A stretch of DNA of 8,333 bases from contig JAQTTF010000033.1 in the NCBI GenBank assembly GCA_028710915.1, forward strand, positions 1 through 8,333, read 5' to 3'. Every line of letters starts with the position of its first letter. The stretch's first letter is position 1. Below are positions 1 through 5,991 of the stretch, piece after piece. The notes beneath the pieces were generated by a model. The model ran no database searches. It saw only the letters and a list, made by a program, of their open reading frames with translations, and was not told the origin of the DNA. The translations under genes were made by a program, and so were the position numbers. This DNA comes from Minisyncoccota bacterium (GTDB lineage: Bacteria; Patescibacteriota; Minisyncoccia; Phycocordibacterales; JAQTLZ01).

Positions 1-1
1 G

Positions 2-238
2 ACTGTGGATGCAGAGCGAGTAAAGCACTGGATTGCACAGGGTGCAGAGCCGACCGACACGATGCACAATTTTCTCATTAGTCAGAAGATCATTACCGGA
101 AAGAAACGAAACGTGCTTCCAAAGAAGTCTCCGATTAAGAAGGAGGAAAAGGCGGGGGAGGCAAAAGCCGAGGCTCCTAAGGAGGAGGTAAAGAAAGAAG
201 AAAAAACCGAAGTTCCAGCAGAAACTCCTAAAGCTTAA
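2..238 (+). CDS. rpsP: 30S ribosomal protein S16, 3' part
   Basis: The frame is open from the first base, so the 5' end lies outside the window and the GTG at 5-7 is an internal codon. The 78 visible residues begin TVDAERVKHWIAQGAEPTDT, the C-terminal part of bacterial S16 (the usual pattern is a basic stretch, W, then GAxPTDTV). S16 is an early-assembling protein of the small ribosomal subunit that binds 16S rRNA. After about 45 residues the sequence becomes a low-complexity tail of roughly 35 residues made of Lys, Glu, Ala and Pro, ending TPKA, longer than in most S16 proteins; such tails are usually disordered. The gene ends at TAA 236-238 and is followed 11 bases later by a strong terminator. 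It normally heads an rpsP-khpA-rimM-trmD-rplS cluster; khpA and trmD occur farther along. The family call is secure; any role for the tail is unknown. Confidence 0.88.
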   Translation, partial: TVDAERVKHWIAQGAEPTDTMHNFLISQKIITGKKRNVLPKKSPIKKEEKAGEAKAEAPKEEVKKEEKTEVPAETPKA

Positions 239-249
239 TACAAAATTTA

Positions 250-290
250 AAAAGCGCCGCCCTCAAAAGGGCGGCGCTTTTCCCTTTCTT
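250..290 (+). terminator. Intrinsic terminator of rpsP
   Basis: A perfect 13-bp stem pairs 250-262 (AAAAGCGCCGCCC) with 269-281 around the six-base loop TCAAAA, followed by a pyrimidine-rich run (CCCTTTCTT). The core is eight consecutive G/C pairs. It lies just after the rpsP stop and should separate rpsP from the carAB unit. The A run on the 5' side could also let it work on the minus strand. Confidence 0.88.
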
Positions 291-322
291 GATATTTTTT
301 ATTATTGTGCCGTATTAAAATT

Positions 323-348
323 ACCTTTTGTTTTTTCTAAAAAAAGGT
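323..348. repeat. Inverted repeat around the carA leader -35 region
   Basis: ACCTTTT (323-329) is the exact reverse complement of AAAAGGT (342-348). With G330 bulged, three further A-T pairs form, leaving the loop TTTCT. The repeat ends two bases before the candidate -10 at 350-355 and spans the possible -35 hexamer, a position suited to an operator. It could equally be an A/T-rich coincidence. There is no T tract after it, so it is not a terminator. Confidence 0.35.
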
Positions 349-355
349 GTATATT
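328..355 (+). promoter_or_regulatory. Candidate promoter of the carA leader
   Basis: TATATT at 350-355 matches the sigma70 -10 consensus at five of six positions. TTGTTT at 328-333, spaced 16 bases, is a weak -35 (three of six). A second TATATT at 355-360 is an alternative -10. Either one places the transcription start within a few bases of the leader ATG at 365, so the leader ORF would have almost no 5' untranslated region. This is inference from spacing alone. Confidence 0.38.
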
Positions 356-364
356 ATATTTTTA

Positions 365-451
365 ATGAGCCTCCAAATACTGCATTCCATTCACGAGCAA
401 ACTCTACAAGATTTTTTAAAAACCGGTTTTTCTTATTTTCCCTCTAAATAG
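365..451 (+). CDS. Putative leader peptide upstream of carA (pyrL-like)
   Basis: A 28-codon ORF starts at ATG 365-367 and stops at TAG 449-451. Its C-terminal half reads DFLKTGFSYFPSK, with four Phe and one Tyr codon that give long U runs in the RNA (413-417, 427-431, 436-439). Its stop lies at the loop/3'-arm junction of the hairpin 438-455 that precedes carA, so a ribosome finishing this ORF would cover and melt that hairpin. This layout matches the E. coli pyrBI leader peptide (PyrL, also Phe-rich and running into the attenuator), where UTP-dependent RNA polymerase pausing sets the coupling to the ribosome. No Shine-Dalgarno sequence lies at useful distance (AGGTG at 345-349 is 15 bases away), which fits a near-leaderless start. 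The peptide itself has no recognisable homology. A random ORF of this length is possible; the position of its stop is the main support. Confidence 0.45.
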   Translation: MSLQILHSIHEQTLQDFLKTGFSYFPSK

Positions 452-463
452 GGAATTTTTTTT
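438..463 (+). promoter_or_regulatory. Candidate transcription attenuator before carA
   Basis: TTCCCT (438-443) pairs with AGGGAA (450-455) around the loop CTAAAT, followed at once by eight T residues (456-463): the form of a short intrinsic terminator ending four bases before the carA ATG. The 3' arm also contains AGGGA (450-454), the only purine-rich sequence before carA, so the hairpin could hide its ribosome binding site too. The leader ORF stop falls at 449-451. Just upstream is a U-rich stretch and a perfect 14-base palindrome, AAAAACCGGTTTTT (418-431), a possible pause site. Termination here would block carAB; leader translation would prevent it. Confidence 0.5.
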
Positions 464-467
464 GCCT

Positions 468-1499
468 ATGAAATTATTTCTCAAAGACGGGTCATCATAC
501 AAAGGAGAAAGCTTTGGAGCGCCGAATGCTATGTGCGGAGAAGTTGTTTTCAATACAAGCATGACTGGGTATGTAGAAAGCCTTACCGATCCGTCCTATG
601 CCGGACAAATTCTTGTCTGTACCTATCCTCTCATTGGCAATTACGGAGTGCCAAATTCCTCTACTTTTGAATCAAAAAAGATCCAAATAGCTGGACTTGT
701 CGTGTCGGAATATTCAGACAAATATTCTCACGAAGATGCGAAACAGTCCCTTCAAGATTGGTTAAAAAAAGCAAAAGTTCCTGCAATTACTGGAGTTGAT
801 ACGCGCGCTATTACCAAAAAGCTCCGCGAACATGGAGTGATGCTTGGCGCACTTGCAAATGAAGCACCAAAAGTTTTTACAGATCCGAATGAAGAAAATC
901 TTGTTGCAAAAGTTTCTACGAAAGAAAAACAAAAATACGGCTCGGGTAAAATAAAAATTATTGCAGTTGACTGCGGTATGAAAGAAAATATCGCCCGATC
1001 ACTCACTCGTCCTGGAATAAATCTTGTCCGTGTTCCGTGGAATTATGATTTCACAAAAGAAAAATATGACGCACTTTTCATTTCAAATGGCCCTGGCGAT
1101 CCTGCGATGTGTGTGAAAACAATTGAGAATATTCAAAAGGCGATGAAAATAAAAAAGCCGATTCTCGGCATTTGTCTTGGGAATCAGCTTCTTGCGCTTG
1201 CTGCTGGTGCAAAAACATACAAATTGAAATACGGACATAGAGCTCAGAATCAGCCTTGTACCGATACGATGACGGGAAGATGTTATATCACTTCTCAAAA
1301 TCACGGCTTTGCAGTGAATGCAAAAACTTTGCCGAAAGATTGGAATGTTTGGTTTACCAATGCAAACGATGGAAGTGTGGAAGGAATTATGCATAAATCA
1401 CTTCCTTTTAAGGCTGTGCAATTTCATCCCGAAGCGGCCCCGGGGCCGACAGATACGGCTTGGATCTTCGATGAATTCTTGAATTCTCTGAAAAAATAA
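468..1499 (+). CDS. carA: Carbamoyl-phosphate synthase small (glutaminase) subunit
   Basis: CarA hydrolyses glutamine and passes ammonia to CarB, supplying carbamoyl phosphate for pyrimidine (and arginine) synthesis in the cytoplasm. The 343 residues (E. coli has 382) hold the CarA-specific N-terminal domain (about 1-140; LKDGSSYKGESFG, TSMTGYVESLTDPSYAGQ, GVDTRAITKKLREHG) and a class I glutamine amidotransferase domain (about 155-343). The triad is Cys236 in GICLGNQ and His320/Glu322 in QFHPE. GICLGNQ has Asn where most CarA proteins have His. Stretches such as TSQNHGFAV, FTNANDGSVEGI and the NQPC after GAKTYKLKYGHRAQ are closer to animal CAD/CPS than to E. coli CarA. ATG 468 was chosen because MKLFLKDGS aligns with the family N-terminus; a TTG at 462 would add two residues and sits at better distance from AGGGA (450-454). 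The TAA overlaps the carB ATG by one base, suggesting coupled translation. Confidence 0.96.
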   Translation: MKLFLKDGSSYKGESFGAPNAMCGEVVFNTSMTGYVESLTDPSYAGQILVCTYPLIGNYGVPNSSTFESKKIQIAGLVVSEYSDKYSHEDAKQSLQDWLKKAKVPAITGVDTRAITKKLREHGVMLGALANEAPKVFTDPNEENLVAKVSTKEKQKYGSGKIKIIAVDCGMKENIARSLTRPGINLVRVPWNYDFTKEKYDALFISNGPGDPAMCVKTIENIQKAMKIKKPILGICLGNQLLALAAGAKTYKLKYGHRAQNQPCTDTMTGRCYITSQNHGFAVNAKTLPKDWNVWFTNANDGSVEGIMHKSLPFKAVQFHPEAAPGPTDTAWIFDEFLNSLKK

Positions 1500-4400
1500 T
1501 GAAAAAAAATCATAAAATTAAATCGATCCTTCTTCTTGGTTCTGGCGGACTCAAAATCGGCCAGGCGGGGGAATTTGATTATTCCGGCTCGCAGGCGATC
1601 AAAGCTTTCAAAGAAGAGGGGATACGAGTGGTAGTGATGAACCCAAATATTGCAACAGTGCAAACTGATGAAGGATTTGCTGACAAAGTTTACTTTCTTC
1701 CCCTTACTCTCGAATATGCCGAAAAAATAATTGCTGATGAGCGTCCCGATGCCATCGCACTTTCTTTTGGCGGACAAACAGCACTTAATCTCGGACTTGA
1801 ACTTGAAGAAAGTGGAATTTTGGAAAAATATGCAGTGAAAGTTTTAGGGACGCCAACTTCTGCTATCCGTGATACTGAAGATCGGGCACTTTTCACCGAA
1901 CGTCTTTCGGAGATTAATGTTCATACTGCGAGAAGTTTTGCAACGGCGGATGTGAATGAGGCGCTTCTGGCGGGAAAGAAAATCGGCTACCCGCTTATGA
2001 TGCGCTCCGGATTTGCTTTGGGCGGAGAAGGTTCGGGAATGATAAAAAATAAAGCGGATCTGAAAACAAAGACAAGCGAGGTCTTTCGTTCCATATCACA
2101 AGTTTTGATCGAAGAATATCTTGGCGGGTGGAAAGAAATTGAATATGAAGTGGTACGTGACTGTGCTGACAACTGCATCACTGTTTGTAATATGGAGAAT
2201 GTTGATCCGATGGGAATTCATACTGGAGAATCAATTGTCGTTGCTCCATCGCAGACGCTTTCAAATCACGAGTACCATATGCTTCGCGAGGTGGCAATTA
2301 AAACAATTCGCCATCTTGGAATTATTGGAGAGTGCAATATTCAGTATGCTTTGAATCCAAAGACAGGCGAGTATCGAGTCATTGAAGTAAATGCTCGTCT
2401 CTCACGCTCTTCCGCGCTTGCTTCAAAGGCAACAGGATATCCGCTTGCATTTATTGCTGCCAAACTTATTTTGGGATACACGCTTCCTGAACTCAAAAAT
2501 AATGTTACGAAAAGTACCACTGCGTGTTTTGAGCCAGCACTCGATTATCTTGTGATGAAAATCCCGCGCTGGGATCTTTCAAAATTTGAAAATGCTGCTA
2601 CGAAAATCGGCACTGAAATGAAAAGTGTTGGAGAAGTGATGGCGATCGGGAGAAGCTTTGAAGAGGTGCTTCAGAAAGGGATTCGATCGCTTAATATTGG
2701 AGCAGATGGATTTACCGCCCCGAGAAATGGCAACTTCACTATTGAAAATTTTGAGGGAGAAATAAAAGAACCGACAACGAGGCGAATTTTTGCTATCGCC
2801 CAGGCGCTTCGAGGGGGGATGAGCGTCAATCGCATTCACGATCTTTCGAAGATTGATAAATGGTTTCTCGAAAAGATGAAGAACATTACTGATATAGAAT
2901 TCAAACTGAAACAGGCTAAAAAACTTGATGACTCGCTTCTTCTCGAGGCAAAACAAAACGGATTTTCCGATATGCAGATTGCAACGCTTCAAAAAACTAC
3001 TGAAGACAAAATTCGCACGATTCGAAAAGGGAAAAAGATAGTTCCGGTTATAAAACAGATTGATACGCTTGCCGGAGAATTTCCTGCAAAGACGAATTAT
3101 CTTTATGTGACATATCACGGCACTGAATACGATGTGGTGCCCGGCAAAAAGCAGATTGCTGTCATAGGAAGCGGTCCGTATTGCATCGGCTCTTCCGTCG
3201 AATTTGATTGGTCATGCGTGCAAGTTTTGAAGACTTTGCGAAAAGAAAAACGCCAGACGATTATGATCAATTCAAATCCAGAAACGGTCTCGACTGATTA
3301 TGACGAATCAGACCGTCTGTATTTTGAGGAGCTTACGCTTGAGCGAATACTCGATATCGCAGATTTTGAAAAGTCCGAAGGAATCGTGGTTTCAACCGGA
3401 GGACAAATTGCAAATAATCTTGCGCTTCCGCTTCAAAATAACGGCCTGAAAGTGCTTGGTACTTCTCCAAAAAATATTGATCGAGCGGAAGATAGGCACA
3501 CATTTTCAAAACTTCTTGATGCTCATGATGTAGATCAGCCACAGTGGACTGAAGTGACAAATAGAGAAAAGGCTCTTCGATATGCCGCTGAATTTGGCTA
3601 CCCAGTTTTGGTGCGCCCTTCCTATGTGCTTTCTGGCTCCGCCATGAGTGTTGCCTATGATGAAAAATCGCTTGTGCTGTGCTTGCAAAAAGCGGTGGAT
3701 ATTTCGAGTGATCATCCTGTCGTTATTTCGAAATTTATTGAAAACGCGAAAGAGATTGAAATAGATGGTGTTGCGCAGAATGGAAAACTTGTGATCTATG
3801 CGATTACTGAACACGTAGAAAATGCGGGAACACATTCTGGTGATGCAACTATCGTGCTTCCACCACAACATACGTATCTCGAAACAGTGCGACGCGCGAG
3901 AAAGATCACGAAGGCCGTGATCGCGGAGCTTGATATTACTGGCCCATTTAACATCCAGTTTCTCGCAAAAGAAAATCGTATTCAAGTTATTGAATGCAAT
4001 GTCCGGGCCTCAAGAAGTTTCCCGTTCGTCTCCAAAGCAACTGGCTATAATTTTATTGAAATAGCCACACGAGCAATGCTCGGGAAAAATGTGAAAGGGG
4101 AATACAAGACGCTCGATCTTGATCATGTGGTGGTGAAGTCTCCGCAATTTTCTTACGGACGCATTAAGGGTGCCGATCCAATCGGCTACGTGGAAATGGG
4201 TTCTACTGGAGAGGCTGCATGTTTTGGCGATTCTTTTGGAGAAGCGCTTCTCGCTTCAATGCAGGCTGCAGGGATGAGATTGCCAAAGAAAAACGTGCTC
4301 ATCTCCCTTGGGAAAGAAGAAAATAAGATAAAACTTTTACCGGCGCTTCATTTGCTCGCTAAATTCGGGCTGACGCTTTATGCAACAGAGCATACTGCTG

Positions 4401-4660
4401 ATTTCTTACTGGAACAAAATATTGCTTGCGAGAAAGTGTATAAAATTCATACAGGTTTGACTCCGAATGTCCTTTCTCTTATCGAAGGAGGGATGCTTGA
4501 TCTGATCATCAATATTCCTGCGCGAGCACTTTCTCGCGAACGAGAAGACGGCTTTATTATCCGACGCAAGGCTATTGATCATAATATCCCACTCATTACC
4601 AATCGCCAGCTTGCAGAAGCCTTTATTGTGGCGCTTGGAGAAAAATACAACAAACTATAA
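1499..4660 (+). CDS. carB: Carbamoyl-phosphate synthase large subunit
   Basis: CarB uses two ATP, bicarbonate and CarA-derived ammonia to make carbamoyl phosphate. The 1053 residues (E. coli 1073) show the complete order: first carboxyphosphate ATP-grasp half (about 1-400), helical oligomerisation region (about 400-550, RIHDLSKIDKWFLEKM), second carbamate ATP-grasp half (about 553-925), and the MGS-like allosteric domain (about 930-1053). ATP/metal-site residues appear in both halves: E296, N298, R300, R303 in EVNARLSRSSALASKATG, and E832, N834, R836, R839 in ECNVRASRSFPFVSKATG. The sequence is of the eukaryotic CAD/CPS and Bacteroidetes type: GSGGLKIGQAGEFDYSGSQA, NPNIATVQT, GWKEIEYEVVRD, CNMENVDPMGIHTGESIV, IGSSVEFDW, STGGQIANNLA and AKEIEIDGVA, where E. 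coli differs at many positions. ATG 1499 overlaps the carA TAA (TAATG). No terminator follows, so reading on into khpA is possible. No frameshift is seen. Confidence 0.97.
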   Translation: MKKNHKIKSILLLGSGGLKIGQAGEFDYSGSQAIKAFKEEGIRVVVMNPNIATVQTDEGFADKVYFLPLTLEYAEKIIADERPDAIALSFGGQTALNLGLELEESGILEKYAVKVLGTPTSAIRDTEDRALFTERLSEINVHTARSFATADVNEALLAGKKIGYPLMMRSGFALGGEGSGMIKNKADLKTKTSEVFRSISQVLIEEYLGGWKEIEYEVVRDCADNCITVCNMENVDPMGIHTGESIVVAPSQTLSNHEYHMLREVAIKTIRHLGIIGECNIQYALNPKTGEYRVIEVNARLSRSSALASKATGYPLAFIAAKLILGYTLPELKNNVTKSTTACFEPALDYLVMKIPRWDLSKFENAATKIGTEMKSVGEVMAIGRSFEEVLQKGIRSLNIGADGFTAPRNGNFTIENFEGEIKEPTTRRIFAIAQALRGGMSVNRIHDLSKIDKWFLEKMKNITDIEFKLKQAKKLDDSLLLEAKQNGFSDMQIATLQKTTEDKIRTIRKGKKIVPVIKQIDTLAGEFPAKTNYLYVTYHGTEYDVVPGKKQIAVIGSGPYCIGSSVEFDWSCVQVLKTLRKEKRQTIMINSNPETVSTDYDESDRLYFEELTLERILDIADFEKSEGIVVSTGGQIANNLALPLQNNGLKVLGTSPKNIDRAEDRHTFSKLLDAHDVDQPQWTEVTNREKALRYAAEFGYPVLVRPSYVLSGSAMSVAYDEKSLVLCLQKAVDISSDHPVVISKFIENAKEIEIDGVAQNGKLVIYAITEHVENAGTHSGDATIVLPPQHTYLETVRRARKITKAVIAELDITGPFNIQFLAKENRIQVIECNVRASRSFPFVSKATGYNFIEIATRAMLGKNVKGEYKTLDLDHVVVKSPQFSYGRIKGADPIGYVEMGSTGEAACFGDSFGEALLASMQAAGMRLPKKNVLISLGKEENKIKLLPALHLLAKFGLTLYATEHTADFLLEQNIACEKVYKIHTGLTPNVLSLIEGGMLDLIINIPARALSREREDGFIIRRKAIDHNIPLITNRQLAEAFIVALGEKYNKL

Positions 4661-4672
4661 GTTTGATGGTTC

Positions 4673-4701
4673 TTGATAATTCTTCTGAATTGCAGTAGTA
4701 T
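4673..4701 (+). promoter_or_regulatory. Candidate promoter of khpA
   Basis: TTGATA (4673-4678, five of six against TTGACA) and TAGTAT (4696-4701, four of six against TATAAT) are exactly 17 bases apart, in the gap after carB. The predicted start near 4708 would give a leader of about 50 bases before the khpA ATG. A weaker pair, TTGCAG 4690-4695 and AAGAAT 4713-4718, also 17 apart, overlaps it. Confidence 0.45.
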
Positions 4702-4719
4702 TATTTCATTACAAGAATG

Positions 4720-4742
4720 ACCGAACACACTGTGTTTACGGT
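4720..4742. repeat. Imperfect inverted repeat in the khpA leader
   Basis: AACACA (4724-4729) and TGTGTT (4731-4736) are exact reverse complements about a single central C. Outside them ACCG (4720-4723) matches CGGT (4739-4742) with two extra bases, TA, on the right. The one-base centre makes a tight RNA hairpin unlikely in the core, so an operator for a dimeric protein downstream of the promoter at 4673-4701 is the more natural reading. No regulator is visible in the window. Confidence 0.35.
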
Positions 4743-4757
4743 TTAACAGAAAAGTTT

Positions 4758-5090
4758 ATGAACGAGCAAGATACGCAGTTTCTGGAGTACGTGGTGAAGG
4801 CTTTAGTAGATAATCCTGGCGATGTAAAGATCGCGCGAACAGTGGATGAGATGGGAGTTCTCATGACTCTCTCAGTCAATCCTGCGGATATGGGAAAGAT
4901 CATTGGACGAATGGGAAATACGGCAAAGGCCATCCGAACCTTGCTTCGAGTGGTTGGAATGAAGAATAATGCGCGAGTTAATTTGAAGATCAATGAACCG
5001 GAAGGAGGAATGAGAAAGGAATCTCCTGCTTTGTCTAATACACCTGTTATGAAGTCTGTTGACGAGGCTATGGCAGACTTGAAGATCTAA
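4758..5090 (+). CDS. khpA: KH-domain RNA-binding protein (KhpA/YlqC family)
   Basis: A 110-residue protein with one KH domain at about 5-85. The RNA-contacting GxxG loop is G50-R-M-G53 in MGKIIGRMGNTAKAIR, preceded by VDEMGVLMTLSVNPADMG and followed by RVNLKINEPEG; this wording is typical of the Parcubacteria-type protein. KhpA proteins bind RNA, in firmicutes together with KhpB, and are tied to cell-length control and sRNA or translation functions; the gene commonly lies beside rpsP. Most family members end near residue 80, so the roughly 25-residue polar tail ending VDEAMADLKI is extra. ATG 4758 is the first start that keeps the domain whole; upstream AGAAAAG is at best a weak ribosome binding site. 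The gene has its own candidate promoter and ends in a strong terminator, so it can be a single-gene unit despite following carB by 97 bases. Confidence 0.88.
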   Translation: MNEQDTQFLEYVVKALVDNPGDVKIARTVDEMGVLMTLSVNPADMGKIIGRMGNTAKAIRTLLRVVGMKNNARVNLKINEPEGGMRKESPALSNTPVMKSVDEAMADLKI

Positions 5091-5104
5091 ATTTAACGAA
5101 TTTC

Positions 5105-5140
5105 AAAGAAAAAATCCCCATTAGGGGATTTTTTCTTTTT
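5105..5140 (+). terminator. Intrinsic terminator of khpA
   Basis: A perfect 15-bp stem pairs 5105-5119 (AAAGAAAAAATCCCC) with 5124-5138 (GGGGATTTTTTCTTT) around the tetraloop ATTA. T runs lie within and after the 3' arm. The matching A run on the 5' side makes it potentially bidirectional. It begins 14 bases after the khpA stop. Confidence 0.88.
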
Positions 5141-5151
5141 ACATCTAAAAA

Positions 5152-5160
5152 TGTTAGAAT
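5152..5160 (+). promoter_or_regulatory. Candidate extended -10 promoter for the membrane-protein/ygjP pair
   Basis: TG-T-TAGAAT (TG 5152-5153, hexamer 5155-5160) is an extended -10 element with five of six consensus bases, directly after the khpA terminator. No good -35 is visible, which extended -10 promoters can do without. The expected start at about 5167 is only two bases before the ATG at 5169, predicting a leaderless transcript. Confidence 0.42.
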
Positions 5161-5168
5161 TAAAAAAT

Positions 5169-5432
5169 ATGGATGAACTAGAACAAATAAAAAAAGATAT
5201 TCAAGAGATAAAGGAAAGAAATGCTCGTGTTGAAATGGATAAAGCTTGGGAAACGAGTCTTTTCCGAAAAATTCTCATTGCTGTTTTGACGTATGTTGTG
5301 ATCGTGATCTTTTTTACCTTTGCGAATTTACCGAAGCCATTTGTGAATGCTATCGTTCCGACACTTGGTTTTCTGCTTTCAACGCTTTCGATTTCTCTTT
5401 TCAAACAGTTTTGGTTGAAAAGAAATAAATAA
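5169..5432 (+). CDS. Small coiled-coil and two-helix membrane protein, function unknown
   Basis: An 87-residue protein. The first 25 residues are charged and helical, likely a short coiled coil (MDELEQIKKDIQEIKERNAR), followed by VEMDKAWETSLFRK. Two hydrophobic segments follow: ILIAVLTYVVIVIFFTFA and a second running from about FVNAIVPTLGFLL to LFKQFW, with a basic end KRNK. A Pro-containing short turn (NLPKPF) joins the helices, so both ends probably face the cytoplasm. I recall similar ERNxRVExDKAWETS proteins as uncharacterised proteins of Parcubacteria and related lineages, but know no function. ATG 5169 is preferred over the in-frame ATG 5151, because the latter would start upstream of or within the candidate -10 element; neither has a Shine-Dalgarno sequence. 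The stop overlaps the next ATG by one base (TAATG), so it is probably translated together with the YgjP-like protein. Confidence 0.75.
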   Translation: MDELEQIKKDIQEIKERNARVEMDKAWETSLFRKILIAVLTYVVIVIFFTFANLPKPFVNAIVPTLGFLLSTLSISLFKQFWLKRNK

Positions 5433-5968
5433 TGGAACTCTCTGTTCTTGGTGAAAAAGTGCAAATACAAGAGAGTACACGAGCTCGGCATTTGAGGATT
5501 GTTGTGGAGCCTGTAGGAAAAGTACGAGTTGTTATGCCAGTTGGATATTCAGAGCGGAAACTTGCGGCGTTTTTCTTCGAAAAACGCCGCTGGATTGAAA
5601 AGAAAGTTTTGTATTTCCAAAAGCGGAAACATAAAATCTACATCAAATCGAGTCGCGCCGATTTTTTGCGGCTCAAAAAATCGGCTCATAATCTTGCCAT
5701 TTCGCGTCTCAAATATTTCAATCAGTTCTACAATTTTTCTTATAAAAAAGTTTCTATTCGAAATCAAAAAACAAGGTGGGGAAGTGCGTCGAGGAAAGGA
5801 AATCTACAGTTCAATTACAAAATTGCTCTTTTGCCTCCGGAATATGCTGACTATATTATTGTTCACGAGCTTTGTCACTTGGGCGAGTTCAATCACTCCC
5901 ATGCATTCTGGGCACTCGTTTCCAAACAGGTTCCAGATTGGGGAAAATATCGCAAAAATTTGAGATGA
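5432..5968 (+). CDS. YgjP-like metal-dependent hydrolase (DUF45, M48-type HExxH fold)
   Basis: A 178-residue protein of the YgjP/DUF45 family. The zinc site is H145-E146-L-C-H149, with a third ligand probably H155 in the following NHS (H157 is also near), then the family FWALV. The other signature is RNQKTRWGSASRKGNLQFN (TRWGS at 114-118), and the N-terminal half is the usual beta-rich ARHLRIVV...VRVVMPVG region followed by KRRWIEKK. The length fits a slightly short family member (E. coli YgjP is about 167, others 220-240). The biochemical role is poorly settled; E. coli YgjP has, as I recall, been linked to UTP hydrolysis, while the fold resembles M48/SprT metallopeptidases. It follows the membrane-protein gene with a TAATG overlap, so the enzyme may act near the membrane. 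It ends six bases before the stop of the convergent minus-strand gene and has no evident terminator of its own. Confidence 0.88.
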   Translation: MELSVLGEKVQIQESTRARHLRIVVEPVGKVRVVMPVGYSERKLAAFFFEKRRWIEKKVLYFQKRKHKIYIKSSRADFLRLKKSAHNLAISRLKYFNQFYNFSYKKVSIRNQKTRWGSASRKGNLQFNYKIALLPPEYADYIIVHELCHLGEFNHSHAFWALVSKQVPDWGKYRKNLR

Positions 5969-5991
5969 AAAAACCTACGCAGGAGCGCAGG
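5968..5991 (-). terminator. Intrinsic terminator of the minus-strand small gene
   Basis: Read on the minus strand, CCTGCG (5991-5986) pairs with CGTAGG (5979-5974), one pair being G-U, around the loop CTCCTG. Six T residues follow (5973-5968). The stop codon of the minus-strand gene (5977-5975) lies inside the 3' arm, and the T tract reaches the last base of the opposing YgjP-like gene. On the plus strand no T tract follows the hairpin. Confidence 0.6.

Noticed and set aside
462..467. TTG start for carA, two codons upstream of ATG 468
   Set aside because: MKLFLKDGS from the ATG already aligns with the CarA N-terminus and TTG is a rarer start. It is kept only as an alternative because AGGGA 450-454 is better spaced for it.
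239..467. PyrR-binding site or metabolite riboswitch before carA
   Set aside because: I see no PyrR-type anti-antiterminator structure or known riboswitch core; the short hairpin with a leader ORF explains the region better.
2579..3118. 179-codon minus-strand ORF opposite carB
   Set aside because: It lies wholly inside carB, has no ribosome binding site or recognisable domain, and is rich in Phe, Ser and Lys as expected from antisense of a coding frame.
3506..3985. 159-codon minus-strand ORF opposite carB
   Set aside because: It is a shadow of the strongly conserved second ATP-grasp half of CarB, with no supporting signals.
5529..5963. 144-codon plus-strand ORF in another frame of the YgjP-like gene
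   Set aside because: The overlapping frame carries the HExxH and RWGS motifs of a known family; this one has no recognisable features.
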